A program made the translations under genes and the position numbers. From positions 51,591,509 to 51,655,508 of the forward strand of contig OZ029913.1 of NCBI GenBank assembly GCA_964023275.1: a DNA stretch of 64,000 nt, written 5' to 3'. The DNA comes from Norana najaformis. Taxonomy: Eukaryota > Annelida > Clitellata > Crassiclitellata > Hormogastridae. Shown one piece after another: positions 12,128-24,701 of the stretch. Position 1 is the first letter of the stretch; each line of letters begins with the position of its first letter. The notes under the pieces are model-generated. The model searched no databases. It saw only the letters and a list, made by a program, of their open reading frames with translations, and was not told the DNA's origin.

Positions 12128-12345
12128 CGAGTCTAGCGGTTAGCTTGCTGGAATGTCAATCCAGAGTTTGGGGATCAAATCTCCGCCAGGTCTGAAAGAC
12201 CTTCTGCTCCACGCACTTGCGTTTCCTAGCGAAGTTAGCTATAAGGTGAGTAGAGTGTCGATGGGAAGATTAGGCGGCGATGGGAAGGATCAGCCATCCG
12301 CTCTTATTTGCGGAGGCTAAGACAAATTATTCGCTATTACTTCAT
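12128..12345 (+). repeat. tRNA-like SINE, family B
   Basis: Head with TCTAGCGGTTAGC (A-box-like) and GGGGATCAAATCTC (B-box-like), followed by a body that matches 39478-39690: a TCCTAGCGAAGTTAGC-type block, then GATGGGAAG, then an end block with ATTTGC(G/C)...GGCTAAGA. The tRNA-like promoter arrangement is seen; activity is inferred. Confidence 0.6.
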
Positions 12346-12973
12346 ATCCATGACTGCCTCTTGGAGTTTAAGGAAAATCTCTTCATTTTAAAGGGTCATA
12401 TGTTGGTTGTTCCGTCATTGGATTGGTGCTATCCCATTTGCACCGCATCCGAATAACCCATCAATCCAGGAAAACACATCTCTAAAGACGTCCGATGATA
12501 GCGATTCTGGTGCAGATGTAGTTGGCTGCCTTTCTGCTTCTCTCGACCTGCTTTATAAAGTTTCTAAAGTTACAATTTTAAGCTGGTAAATAAAATATTG
12601 CCTCATTTAACTGACATTGTTCTTTCTGTTTTTAACTGTTTGTTCTGGAGGCCTATACATTTTTGATTGTAAATGTAATTACTGTAAATACTGTCTCGCT
12701 CTAATAAAGATCACTTACTTACTCACTCACTTACTAACTTACTTTAATTATATATGTAGTAATAGAGATGTGTAATTCACGGGCCGTGCTACTGCACTTT
12801 GGTGTCACACGTTTTATAATTCGACTGCAGCTATTAAACCAGCTGCAAATAGCTTCTAATTTGAGAACAAGACTCTGACTGAAGAAATCAATGTCACAGC
12901 TTTTAATTAAAAATTATCAGTGATGTGCTAATGACCCAGATTAAGCAATATATATATATTATATATTCGCTAG
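12346..12973. other. Region upstream of the BPI-like gene
   Basis: Short frames only. Contains a (TTAC/TCAC)n run at about 12715-12745 and an AT run near 12950-12966, shortly before the first in-frame ATG of the BPI-like gene. Any promoter or 5' untranslated exon of that gene should lie here, but no specific element can be defended. Confidence 0.35.
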
Positions 12974-13087
12974 ATGCACTATAGTCTGGTAAATCGATAC
13001 GACTATGCAGCTGGCCCACATCCCTGTAAAATAAAAACAATCTGTTCAGACATTTGTAGACAAATCTTAGAAGGCTGTCCATCGAAC

Positions 13088-14581
13088 ATGGAGCTACCTT
13101 CTGGTGTCGTCTTTCTCAGTTGGACGGCGCTCGTTGGCCTCTTAGCCGGGGCTGATCCTTCGCCGGGCATTCTGGTAAGACTGTCAGGAAATGGAATTCA
13201 ATATGAGGCCGATTTGGCGGTAGAATGGTTGCTTAGAAGAATCGACCAAGGTATGCGTCTGCCGGACCAGCATGGGTCCTTCAGGCCTTACTGGGGTTCC
13301 GTCGACTACGTATTAACCGAAATTGAAGTCAAGAAATTTAGCTGTGACAAGCCGACAGTGACGATCAACTCAGGTGTCGGAGTGACAGCGGCTCTTGGTA
13401 ATATCCATGCTTCAATAGGAGGTAAATTCAGCTACAAATATTCCCTCATGTATATTCCGACTTGGAACAGCGGTACTTTCAACTTGAAAATCTCGGACGT
13501 CTCGCTATCTGTTCAAGCGACAGTAGGGATGAATCCTGATGGCCTGCCCACTGTTGACATCCTCAGCTGTTCCGCTTCTGTTGGAAATATTGACATAACA
13601 TATCAAGCCAAATACGCTAATTGGCTTCTGAACCTCTTTTCTAATACTGTGAAAGGCAAGATCAAACCCACTTTAACGAATGGCATATGCGATGCAATCA
13701 AGAATGGACGACAATTGATCGCAAGGGAAGTTGCTGAACACATTAAACCGTGTATAGACACCAACTGCACTCTTCTTGCAGATCTACGCTTAGTCTCGTC
13801 TCCGGTTTTTAGTGAAAATTTCGTTGAAACTGCACATCGAGGGGAGATTTTCTTGAAGAATGACACAAGGGTGGCACCATTCGAAGCGCCACCATTTCAA
13901 CGTTTGCCATTATCTTCGAAAATGGTTGATTTATACGTCAATGCATACGTCTTAAACACTCTGATGTACGCCTTGCACCAGAATCATCTGCTTTCGTACA
14001 AGTTCACCAAAAATGATCTGCCAGACAAATATCGAAACGTCTTGGACACCTCCTGTGAAAGAAAAAGTTTGTGCTTTGGCAATATTCTTCCAGAAGTCTT
14101 CGTCCCTTATCCAAACGCTTCTGTAGAATTGGAATTTGTTGCAATCAGTGCCCCATTTCTGAATATCTCTGGGACCAGCTTTTCGATTGCCTTCAACGTC
14201 CATGCAAAGGTTCAAATAAGAAAATCCGACAAGCCTATGCTAGAAGTGGGCGTACTTGCCCTAGGAGGATCCGTTGCAGGTTCAGCCTTTACCAGCCAAG
14301 ATGGTGTGATTGAATTTACCGTAACTGACGTTATACTTGTGAATGCCAGCATTAGTGACAAAGAAAGAGAAACAGACTTATTCAAAATTAAGGATTTAAA
14401 TGTAGTAGGCGGTCTTCAGGCCGTTGCCAAGGAATACTTGTCGCCAAAATTCAACGAAACTGGTCATAGATGTCTCTCACTATCAACTGTTGGAGGATTC
14501 CACACATTCAATCGGTCTATAAATCTGATTCCAAATGCTTTTGTTTTCACAACAGATGTATTTTTTTCGAAAGACAATTAA
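13088..14581 (+). CDS. BPI: BPI/LBP-family lipid-binding protein, single coding exon
   Basis: Secreted lipid-binding protein of the bactericidal/permeability-increasing, LPS-binding and lipid-transfer superfamily; members bind LPS or other lipids in two barrels joined like a boomerang. The frame is open from 12974, but the Met at 13088 is preferred because it starts a signal peptide (MELPSGVVFLSWTALVGLL). This gives 497 residues, close to the usual 450-500. The mature start SPGILVRLSGNGIQY matches the conserved N-terminal strand and helix (PG.VVR....GL.Y). Cys161 (DILSC) and Cys201 (NGIC) are 40 residues apart, the spacing of the conserved BPI disulfide. The central linker and C-terminal barrel follow (MVDLYVNAYVLNTLMYAL... 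as in BPI second barrels). N-glycosylation sequons are present (NCT, NIS). A possible acceptor (tctgttcag, about 13050) upstream suggests that the start was joined to a non-coding exon. The specific ligand, and an antibacterial role, are not shown by sequence. Confidence 0.92.
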   Translation: MELPSGVVFLSWTALVGLLAGADPSPGILVRLSGNGIQYEADLAVEWLLRRIDQGMRLPDQHGSFRPYWGSVDYVLTEIEVKKFSCDKPTVTINSGVGVTAALGNIHASIGGKFSYKYSLMYIPTWNSGTFNLKISDVSLSVQATVGMNPDGLPTVDILSCSASVGNIDITYQAKYANWLLNLFSNTVKGKIKPTLTNGICDAIKNGRQLIAREVAEHIKPCIDTNCTLLADLRLVSSPVFSENFVETAHRGEIFLKNDTRVAPFEAPPFQRLPLSSKMVDLYVNAYVLNTLMYALHQNHLLSYKFTKNDLPDKYRNVLDTSCERKSLCFGNILPEVFVPYPNASVELEFVAISAPFLNISGTSFSIAFNVHAKVQIRKSDKPMLEVGVLALGGSVAGSAFTSQDGVIEFTVTDVILVNASISDKERETDLFKIKDLNVVGGLQAVAKEYLSPKFNETGHRCLSLSTVGGFHTFNRSINLIPNAFVFTTDVFFSKDN

Positions 14582-15690
14582 CTGCCACAAAGTTTAACGT
14601 AACAGTAACCTTAAACTAAGCTCTCCCAATATTCTGTGTCCTAATATAACTGGCATTATTCTAGGTATTCACTGAAAATGATTCATTTTTGATTCATTTT
14701 TAATTCGAAGTAAAAGAAAACATTCGGCTTAAATTTTAGCGTTTTTCTTTGCAAATGCTTAATTGTCAAGTAACCTAATGTCATGTAAAAAGTAACAGTG
14801 CAACGCAGTTGAACAGCTTCAAGGTGAGAAAAAGTTAAAGTATAGTAAATATAAGAGTGAGACAGTGCCAAAGACGATGAATTCTGAGCACCAGTGAGGA
14901 AAGTAATGTTGGATGCTTGTGAAAGCTCGTTTAAACATCGAAAGAGGAGATGAGATAAACGTTTTTAGAATTCTCTAGTGGGTTGCTATGCTGAACACGA
15001 CACAATGACATGGCAACAGGATTGAGTAGCTGGATGTGCAACAGTGATCTAGGACAAGATGAGGTCAGAATGAATGACTTCAAGTTAAGAGACGGCAGTT
15101 CATATTCGATCAACTTATTATATTGAAGTTCTCATGAAAGGCAATAAAGGTGACAACTCGTAGACATAAATATGTTCCAGGAACGAAGAGGTGGAAGATG
15201 GAAAAGGTATATTAAAATCAGCGTTTTCATTCTCTGATGAAGGCTATATAACCAGTGTCAGTTCAGCATATCTCCTTGAAAACAGCTTTTGCAATATTTG
15301 GTTCACGCCTCGCCTTTCTTACTGCAGACTTACATGTAACTCATTCATTCGTTCGTTAGTTCGCTCATTCGTTCGTTCACTCATTCACTCATTCACTCAC
15401 TCATGCATTCATTCAATTTATATATCGCGCGTTCAAGGTATCGATGATACTGGTCTAGTCACAGCCCATATAGCGAAAGAGAACGGTTTTCCAGCACTGA
15501 ATAACGGTGCGTTGAGACTTCCTCGTCAGAGAACGAAGCTCTAAAGGAAGTCCGTCTAAAGTGGACAACCCAACAACCGAGAATATCCGACGTTGCATTG
15601 TTGATGTTTGATGTAGGTCTACATGGAAAAAGAATAACCAAATCGCCACGGTTTGTCGAATGAAGAAATGTTTCAATCGCTCATTGGATG
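14582..15690. other. Region after the BPI-like gene; no gene
   Basis: Probably 3' untranslated sequence, then spacer. The first AATAAA on the + strand is at 15143-15148, about 560 bases after the stop. A diverged tetranucleotide run (ttcg/ttca)n lies at about 15342-15415. No coding frame with recognisable motifs. Confidence 0.45.
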
Positions 15691-16030
15691 CTTTGACTCT
15701 TATTGTTCCCCAGCCAGAACGGAACTGGGTTCTCGGTCTTTTCCTCAGTCACTGGCCCAAGACCCTGGAATACGCTACCTGCTTCTGTTCGCTCTGCCAA
15801 TTTTATTATGTCCTTTAGGGGAGGACGGAAGTCCCATCGTATTCGGACTGATCATCTCGTTTGTAGCCTGTCTTCCAGTCTCTGAGTCCTCAGGATCTCG
15901 ACTGCTCCTGTCTTATGGTTTATGCTTTTGGAATGCGGTTGTGCATAGCATCCACCATCGACCGATGCATCGTACATTACGACAAGAGCGCTATAGCAGT
16001 TTCCAGATTAGATTTGATAAGCAGCTAGCC
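15690..16030 (+). mobile_element. L2/CR1-like LINE 3' fragment
   Basis: One frame encodes FSSVTGPRPWNTLPASVRSA, the conserved C-terminal end of non-LTR polymerases (GPRLWN.LP..VRSA), with a frameshift in the Arg-rich part beyond. The copy ends near 16005-16018 in ccagattagatttgat, like the tail of the LINE at 6780-8735. Both overlapping open frames here are remains of this one element, not host genes. Confidence 0.75.
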
Positions 16031-16356
16031 AGACAAAACAGAGTGGAAGCAAAGTTCCTGTTAGTAGGCAGCCACATTACCCATTAATAAGCTGACAAGG
16101 AAATCATGACTTTGTTTGGTAAAGTTTAAGAGCTCACAACATGTCCTAGATCGGCAGCCTTTCCATTTTTGGTAAGGCATGGTCCTTTGCGGTTGTGTTA
16201 CTCGCTTGGCGCTCGGGTCAGCCGATGCACGTAATAGGAGACTCTGTAAAAATGGCGTCAGAGTGTAATGCCGTCTAAGTATGCACTTCCGGTAAAATCG
16301 TGTGCATTGATGTGGGTCCATTATGTGAAGCTGATCGAACGTATGTTTCATTAAAA

Positions 16357-16425
16357 ATGCCTACGTGTTGTTGTGTAACGAAATGCAGAGGAAAACGAGG
16401 CCACAAGTTTCCTAAAAACAACCGT
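16357..16425 (+). pseudogene. Possible THAP-domain first-exon relic
   Basis: The frame begins MPTCCCVTKCRGKRGHKFPK. This resembles the start of THAP zinc fingers: MP.CC.V..C at the N-terminus, then FPK after a short basic stretch. The downstream Trp, C..H pair and AVPTIF box are not present, and the sequence runs into pyrimidine repeats at about 16430. THAP domains occur in host genes and in P-element-like transposases. The resemblance is short and could be chance. Confidence 0.3.
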
Positions 16426-16483
16426 TGCTTCCTTTGTCGGGTCTCCGTCTCTTTTCATATCTATCTCTGTCTCTTTGACTCTG

Positions 16484-16540
16484 TCTGACTGACTGACTGA
16501 CTGACTGACTGACTGACTGACTGACTGACTGACTGACTGT
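16484..16540 (+). repeat. (CTGA)n tetranucleotide microsatellite
   Basis: About 14 near-perfect copies of CTGA/GACT. The repeat opens a frame of reiterated residues on the minus strand that is not a gene. Confidence 0.95.
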
Positions 16541-16559
16541 CTAACCCTACAAATGCTTA

Positions 16560-17214
16560 CGTACAAACATACATACTGTACAAGAAGAAAGGCATCCTAG
16601 CCTAAATTACCCAAGCAGGCAAATCAAAGGCGAAGAAATAGAAAAGTCTGTCGCGAAGTACAAACGGACCCAGGTCTGCTCACAGAGGCAGCAGCTCCCA
16701 ATTCGGGAGGTACGGACACCACAGATGTTTTAGAAGCTGGTCGGCCACCAGGTGAAAATAAAAGTGGGTTTCCTCTTCTGTGGCGTAGCTTGAGGCTGAG
16801 CAGCAGGTCTCTATAGTGTGGACGGTTTCCGGAGTCAGATGGCATGGCCAGCCGACCAATATTCGAATCCCCGCCAGAAGAAGAGAAAACGGGTTCTTGC
16901 GGCCTCTAAGGCCCCCCTACAGCAGTACGTACCCAGAGGCAGGGAAGGACGCGTCGTCAAACATTTCTACCCGGGTAACCTCACCCGGAAACTAGCCTAT
17001 AGGTTATTCTCTTTATCTGATTTAACAGCTCTTTGACATGGTTACGTTTAGTTGTGGACTCTCTTAGTCTTCCATTGGAACACTGATCCGCTGTATCTCT
17101 CCGTCATATCTTTCAGCCGTTTGAATTTCGACAAGTAATAGGGTTAATGCGTGTGTTCTACCCCGAGTTACGCACAAACCACTCATCTTTTCACTATCGG
17201 GAATCAGACTGTCT
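16560..17214. other. Spacer, no gene recognised
   Basis: Mixed GC content, overlapping short frames on both strands, none with family motifs. May include further decayed repeat sequence. Confidence 0.4.
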
Positions 17215-17465
17215 CGCTGTTATCGTAATCGTAATTCCGAGATTTCTACAGCGGTCAACGAAAGCCGCGCCGCGGGGACCACCTTATTCACAGGCTCTCA
17301 GTCAAAACAAAATTGATAGGCAAAAGGGTTCGGTTCCAGGTCAAGATCCAAAAGTCAGACGGAGAGACAGCGTGACAGCTACGGGGGGTGGTGTTTGGGG
17401 TTGGAGAGGAGAGAGAGAGAGATAAGAGGAAGAAGGGATGTCAGGGTACGATCTGTGAAAGAGCC
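17215..17465 (-). mobile_element. LINE 3' end, inverted copy
   Basis: On the minus strand the polymerase end LFHRSYPDIPSSSYLSL is followed by GTGAATAAGGTGGTCCCC, a GCTGTAGAAATCTCGG block and a tail that on the plus strand reads atcgtaatcgtaa. Orientation is opposite to the copy at 4700-5027; the two are clearly the same family. Confidence 0.75.
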
Positions 17466-18807
17466 TTAACAACAGTGAGCGAATTCTTTGGAGTACACTT
17501 ATAGCACTGCCATATGTAAAATATTCAAAATCTGTCATAACAACGTTGAGTCTATATTGCACTTCATTCGGTAACCTAGTTTTGAAGACCGCTGGTTGAC
17601 CAGAAGTCTACGATATTTCCGGAAATGTTCTGTAAACGATAATGCTGCTGTCAATTTTCTATATGATTTTCTTAGTTACCATAATTGATTGATTTTTCTG
17701 ATGCTGTCAGTAGTATAACATCACAGGCGGTTATGCTGTCCTTATCAATTTGCTATTTTTCTAATTTTCTCTTGTTTTTTGTGCTACCATCGTTTGTTTA
17801 AATTGAAAGATTGATATATAGCTGCAACAATATTACTGTTTTAACCGATCTATATTATCATGAATGCGCGTTTTTCAGATGCAAATAACGGCTATTCAAT
17901 GACTGACTGGCTGAATGAATTAATGAATTAATGAATTACATACCTGCTGCGTAGTTATTACAAATACTAGTCGAGGTTTTCTATATTAAACTTCTACGCA
18001 TTTATATCTGTGGTCTGGTGGACATCGCCGCATTTGCCGTTGCCGACCGATTGCAGACAATTGAATTTATTTATTTGATTTTTGTTAGATAGCGTTCGTT
18101 AAAACAACTCTAGGTATTGTACTGGATTGCTTTTATTTGTTTATATTATATTATGTTTTATCAATCTGTTGTCTAATGTTTCTTTAAACATGTAACCTAA
18201 TATCACATATTTAATGTGACTTGGATAAAAGGTTGACGCATGAATCACTCACTGTCTGCCATTGGTTTCCTAATGCTCTAATGTCGCTTTCTTTGTAGCT
18301 TAACACTTGAATAAAAACACTACGATGCGGAAAGTGACGAAAAATAGGCTGCAATATAATCGAATCTAATTATGGCTTTGAGTTTTAGTCCAGGTTTTGA
18401 CTTGCAGATTCATCATGCATCGATGAAACCCGTCGTTTCCCACGTGTTCCAAAACTTAATCGTCTAATAATTAGTCCTCCGTTCAGTAGTTCTGTACTGG
18501 ACTGTTCTCTTGTAACCATATCTTCTTATTAAGCCTGAATGTACATACACTTTTAAGGGAAACGGCACAGTGAAAGAACTGTTGAGCTATTGCAAAAATG
18601 TATTAAATGCCCAAGGTCGCACATCAGCATTAAAGACTAGATAAAAAGCTATTAGGGGTTAAGGGATTTCAGTAGTTTCAAGCACAATGATTTTTAAAAT
18701 TATTTTTGGTGATTCTGATTTTTGATGTGTCTGTAGCAGATATATTTATACATATATGGAAATGTACAATTTATTTTTGTTAATCATCTAACTATATTGT
18801 TTTTCAG
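17466..18807. other. Upstream region of the NAP1 gene
   Basis: AT-rich with no coding frame. Because the first coding exon begins with a splice acceptor (AG at 18806-18807), an untranslated first exon and the promoter of NAP1 must lie upstream, possibly here. Neither could be located with confidence. Confidence 0.4.
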
Positions 18808-18820
18808 ATTTGTCTATAAA

Positions 18821-21800
18821 ATGGCAGACAATGCACAACAGTAAGTGGATGATTGATTTCTTTTATACTTTGCCTCATGTTTTCAATTGTGTATGATTTC
18901 CAGACATCAGTTTCCTGATCTACTTTTCACATAGACTACATGATTTAGGGATATGCCCTTTTCAAGACTTCTCTAAAAATGGTAGTCTTCTGCCCTTTCT
19001 GTTGGAATCTTCCTCTCCCAGAAGAGGAGTTGAACTCTTCACAGATCAAGTCAGAAAAGGATCCAGAAGATGGCATGGTGTATTTGGTATAAACAACATT
19101 TCATATTAAAAACACCATCATAAATCTTATGAGAAAATTTGTGAAAATTATGCTGTGGCAATGCTTTCAGCTAGTGGTGGATGGTAAAGGCGATTTTATA
19201 TAATTGGCTAATGTTGTGCTGTGTTGCCTACTTGACAACGTCTCGAACCCATGTTCCTACTGGCTCGAAGTTGTAATTCTTCTGACCATTTTTTAACCTC
19301 TTCTGAATCTAGGTAAAGTCTATTCTAGCTTCAGAGGGAGCCAAAAAACATAGCCATAGTTTGGTTGCTATGAATAATGTGACACAAGACTTGCAGCTTA
19401 CCTCCAATCTTACTGTATTTTTCTGGGCTATGAGTTGTTCCTTACTATGAATCAGGGTGATACAAAACAGCAACTTTTTAAAGAGTCAATACACAGTTTG
19501 CATCGGTTCATAGGGCACCCTCATACACAGAATTTCCGGTCAGAACTTGTATGAGTGCATTTCCTAACAATGGCTGTAAATATATGGCCATCATTAGCAA
19601 ATGATTGCTTAAAATAACTTTGTTGAAATAAGATTATTGTTTGGACTTTTGAAATTAAAAATTTTCAGCATTTGTTGTTTGTTGTGATTTGATAGTAATT
19701 ACCTGTTTGGGATACAGTTTAATACAAATATTGGTTTTAAATATTAGTCTATCAAATGTTATTAAATATATTATTAATATTATTAAATAGTAAATATTAG
19801 TTATCAAAGCCAGTGCTGAGTAAACCTACTGCAGATCTACATGATCAGCAGTTGCAAGTTTTATTCGAGTTAACAAAGTAGATGACACGTTGGCCCACAC
19901 ATTGCTATGGTAAGCGTAGTATTTCATTCACTGCAAATTTTGCTTTTAATAAATTTGATTTAATTTAATTAGCTATCAGTCTTTGCTAAATATAACTTAT
20001 TCGGAAAATTTTTGACATATTCGCTCCTTTCATTAAAACACAACCCTAGAAGCCTTGTAAGAGATGCAACTAATAGTCTGAAAAATATGGTGCCATACTC
20101 GTTTCTGCTTGGTGACAGGCAGTTGTGTTGAATCGTAGATCACTCTGATGCTAACTCTGAATGACCACTGCTGCACATAAAAAAGTCACAAAAGCTATTG
20201 CCTCTGCAAGTGTTGCTTTAATTTATTTACCACGTCATTGTCTCATTTCGTGTTGGTTTTCTTTGTTACAGGCGGTCTGAAGCCAAGAATAACAACTGTG
20301 GTGAGCTTCCGAATTTGTTATCAGTAATTCAGATTGAAACAATTTCTTTTGGGAAGTTAGTAATTCCTAAATTCCTTACATGTCGGAGTTTATGGGGAAA
20401 AGTGATCAAAACCAACAAAATATTGGCTTGGTTTACAGACCCAGTTGAAGACAACATTAATAGATGTAAAAGGGCAGTTTGAATTCAACTAGTGTTTTCT
20501 TCCCTTATGCACCACCTCTAAGGCCATGTGACTCTAATTGGTTGACTATTCACTTAGGAATAGCAGAAGCTCAGTGAGGACCTCTGAAGTGTTTTCTAGG
20601 ATGGTACTAGCTCTAGCTCTGCATACTTGGCTCTGCCCCTTCTGCATAATTGGGTCTCCGACTTTCATTGCTTCCTTATATCAAATACGAAAAATTTACT
20701 TCAACATACAAATCTATGCAATACTAAGAACTCAAAACCGAAAACCAGATACGTGTAGCTGCTCTAGATTAAAAGTTATGGAAGTCTGAAAATGACAAAA
20801 GTTTCATGGTTGCAAATCCACATACAATTTTTGTCCTACCCTAACCGACTTCAACAGCCCATATCTTGGACAGTTTTTGCTGTAGACACATGAAGCTTCC
20901 CAGTTCTCCATACCAAATGACCAGAAATACCTGGTGAAAACAATCAAGGAATTCTGAATTGCTGAGTGTGAATCATTGGTTGTGTTGGCACAGAATGACC
21001 CAGAGGTTGAAGTTCACTTTTTTGCACATTCTGAATGTTCTTCCAGTTATCGGGTGCTAGCTTAGGTTTTTTTACTGGATTTCTTCTGAGTTTCACAGCC
21101 TTTTTGTCTGAGTGTTCCCAGATTTCTAGCATTCAGATTTTTGTTTCTAATGCTGTTGGATCTGTGAAAAATCATAATCCAAAGTAAGAACTAGGATGTG
21201 AGACTGCTATGAGAAATGAACTCAGTGTTGGTCTGTATGTGTAATAAATTTGGTTTGGTCATTTTTTAGATTCAGGTCAAATGATTCAGGCCCTTTCGGT
21301 GCTTCAGAGCCAGTTGGACAGGGCCACGAATCCATCAGCATACATACAGGGGTAGGTGGGCAGTTTACTGTGGGATGACTACATTTTAAATCATAAACCA
21401 ACAGCTTATAATTTCTTCTAATTTTAAGAGGAGTTTCTCAACAGAAACCAATATTTGATCGATTGTTTTTGTAGTGGTGTGAGTTTTAATGATATGCCGG
21501 TTAACGTGGCACAGGATTTTCAGTTATCAAGTGATGGCTGATATTTTCTTAATTTCAGTATTTCCTTATATAAGGTCATAGATAAGCATTTAGTTTTTTA
21601 ACATTTGTATATGTATTTTTCAGATTCTCAGTGGTGACTGATCTGAGGTTGGTGAAGGTTAAGTTAAAAATAGTAAATAAACTTCTGTTACTAGGGGCTT
21701 AAATAATGTTTTTATTGTTATCCTTGTTTTCTCAGTCTGCCTATTGTTGTGAAACGTCGGTTGAAGGCACTGAAGAAGTTGCAGTCTGAGGCCATAGCTG

Positions 21801-24645
21801 TTGAGTCAAAGTTCTTTGAGGAGCTGCACAGTCTTGAGTGCAAATACGAGAGTCTTTACAAGCCATACATGGATAAGGTAAGTAACATGAAAAACTAAAG
21901 GCCTTATGTTGCAACTTTTACCATAAGAATGTGTGTGAGTCAAGAGCTAGGTTCTACTCACTGAAAACACTTGGAAGTGTCTCTTATTCTTATCATGCTC
22001 TGGATAACTTCTATACAGTTCTTCAGACTGTCATTTGTGTCTTTTCTGTTAGAACAACCGAATGGATGTAGTAGTGGTTGTCTTTCTTGTTGAGCATTAC
22101 TGTTGTCTGGCGTTGCTCTTGCATAGATACAGCAAAAGCCTAGTAATACGCAGATGACAGGAGTCAAGCCATAAGAACCGTCACGTGATAGTGGCACGTG
22201 CACTATTTAAATATGTTGAAAATCTCAGAATTTGCTTATTACATGTTCTTATATAGGTCTGTTTTTCTTTATATGCATTTACAGTGTTCATCCTTAATGT
22301 AGACTATGGACTTCTTTTTTTCAAAATGTTAATAGTAGTGTGCCTATGAGGAAAATGCTGAATAAACGGTAAATCATTAAAACTGTTTTAAAAGTATTTA
22401 TATATATTTAACCTGTAAAATCCCTTAAAACTACTGTTGTAAGAGAATATTGTTGAATTAAGGTAAAATAACTAGTGTGCATGGTTTATTTGATAGTACG
22501 AAGATATATATATTATTATTATTATAAGAAGATTTATAAAGCGCTAGTTAATGAAACTTAATGCACTGCAAAAGCGATAAATGTGATGTAAAGCGCTATA
22601 TGTGATGTAAAGCTGCCTGAAATGACTCGGTAATGGCAACATAGCAATTGTGTTAACTCCTCTTTATGTATGACATCGCTAAATGTCAGCCTCATTCAAT
22701 CAGTCATCTGCTAAAGTGACTAAATTTTGTTATTACTGTTTGAATGATTGGCAGTGCTTCTTTTTACCTCTCCTCTGCAAACTTTAATGCTCTGTCTGCA
22801 TCTGATCTTGCTGAAGAGTACCTCACGTTTTTGTGTGTGCATGCGTGCATGGTTGGGTGGGATGGTGAGCATGTGTGTTTGCTTATAAATACATACACAT
22901 ATGTGAAATAGCAATAGTGTGACAGTACAGTTATACGTGATACTTCTCACGGATATTGGCAGTCAGGACAAAGGAGATCCTGAAGGAAATGCCTGTACTG
23001 TACATGGCTGCATGTACATATGCTAACATGTGCTGTGCAGATTTGTTGGCTAATGTGTAGTGTCAGTCTGTGTATGATGTGTTAATGAATTCCGTATTTT
23101 TATTTTGGTATCTTTGGGAGGCATGACGTTGCTACGTTTTAACAAAATTAATGCACTAATGGAACATGTTGCCAGACCTTTGATGTAATACATGACTTTG
23201 TTGGCATTTTGTCTTTTATGGACATTTTGTAATCTTTTCACAGTTTACAATAAATTTTATTTTGTTTAATGATTAATAATTGGATTTAGTAAAAAGACGC
23301 TGTGAGCAATTCTTACGGTTTAACTCTCATTAAATCTAATGTTACATACAAACCCTCAGTTCGATAGAAATGTTAATTGAAAATCCTCAGTTAAATAGAG
23401 AATGGAGCAAATGTGGCTTTGTACTGTGTAACTGGCTGTCATTAAATCTAATGTATATAAATCCTGAGTTATTTTGTGAATGCCTTTCTGTTGTGGCAGA
23501 GATGCAAGATTGTAAATGCTGAAATTGAACCAGATGATAACGAATGCCAGTGGCCGAGCGAAGATGAAGGTGACTCATTGTCGGTACGTTTCTGCTTTGT
23601 CCTCATCTTGCTTCTCTCTTGCTTTACTTGTTTGATCCATTTTGTTTAAACAGATTTTTTGGAGGACTGTCTTGTTCACTCCACTGTTCCATTTATTTTG
23701 TCAGAACTTGGGGAAGTAATGCCAATAAAAGACACTGGTAAAAAAGAAAAGTAAGTGTTGTCTGTAATCAAAGGTAATGCACCGAGTTTTATTGATGTCA
23801 CAGAATGAATTTATGTAGTCTCGTGCTTTTGCATGCAACTAATACAACAGTTGCAGCTGATATGCTACAGTTAACTTTTTAAATGCCACAGGCACATTGT
23901 TGGTGTGAAATCGATAAACTATCCACCATCAGCACTGGTGCAACATTAAGGGTCCTGTTGCTCAAGCCAAAGTAATTAAAGAACAAGCATCTTTCTCTGT
24001 ATATAAGGCTCGGTAAATTAGGTTGATTAGTAAGCTTCATGTCTTCTTTGGTTGCTTAAATGTGAAGCAACAGCAGAGATTTTTGAACTGAAAGCTGAGC
24101 AGTTTTCTTGATTTTGTGACTTGCTGGCTCTGTTTGTTGCAGAAACCAATTTTCTATCAACATCTGTTCTTCATCTGCAACCACTCTGCTGGACTACAAG
24201 ATTAATTTGATACTGAAAACAGATACTGAAAGAATGCAAAACAATACAATAGTTTTATTGCTTAACACGCTGGACGCGAGGGACGTGTTAACACGTCCCT
24301 CATTTGTATAGCTGGAACGCTACAGACATGTAAACACGTCCCTCAGGTAGCAACCTTTCTAGGAAGTTCAGCGTCCCGGTAATAATTCCTGCCGCTTGGT
24401 AATAATAGTGGATATGTTCTGTTACCTATTGAGTACTTATACGATTATTTTGGACACTCTCTATCATATATATATATATATCACGTATATGCCGAAGACT
24501 GAATGGACCAAATGGACTGATTTTTAGCTTACTACGGATGTGTATACACGTCCCTCTGGTATCAGCTGTTTTTAGGCATTTCAGCGCTTGGTAGTAATAG
24601 TGCTGCCACCTATCGAATGCATATACGAGTATTTTGGACACTCTG

Positions 24646-24701
<56 letters not shown>

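Noticed and set aside
12974-13087. Upstream extension of the BPI-like frame (38 extra codons)
   Set aside because: It would bury the signal peptide; a likely splice acceptor near 13050 suggests that this part is intron or untranslated.
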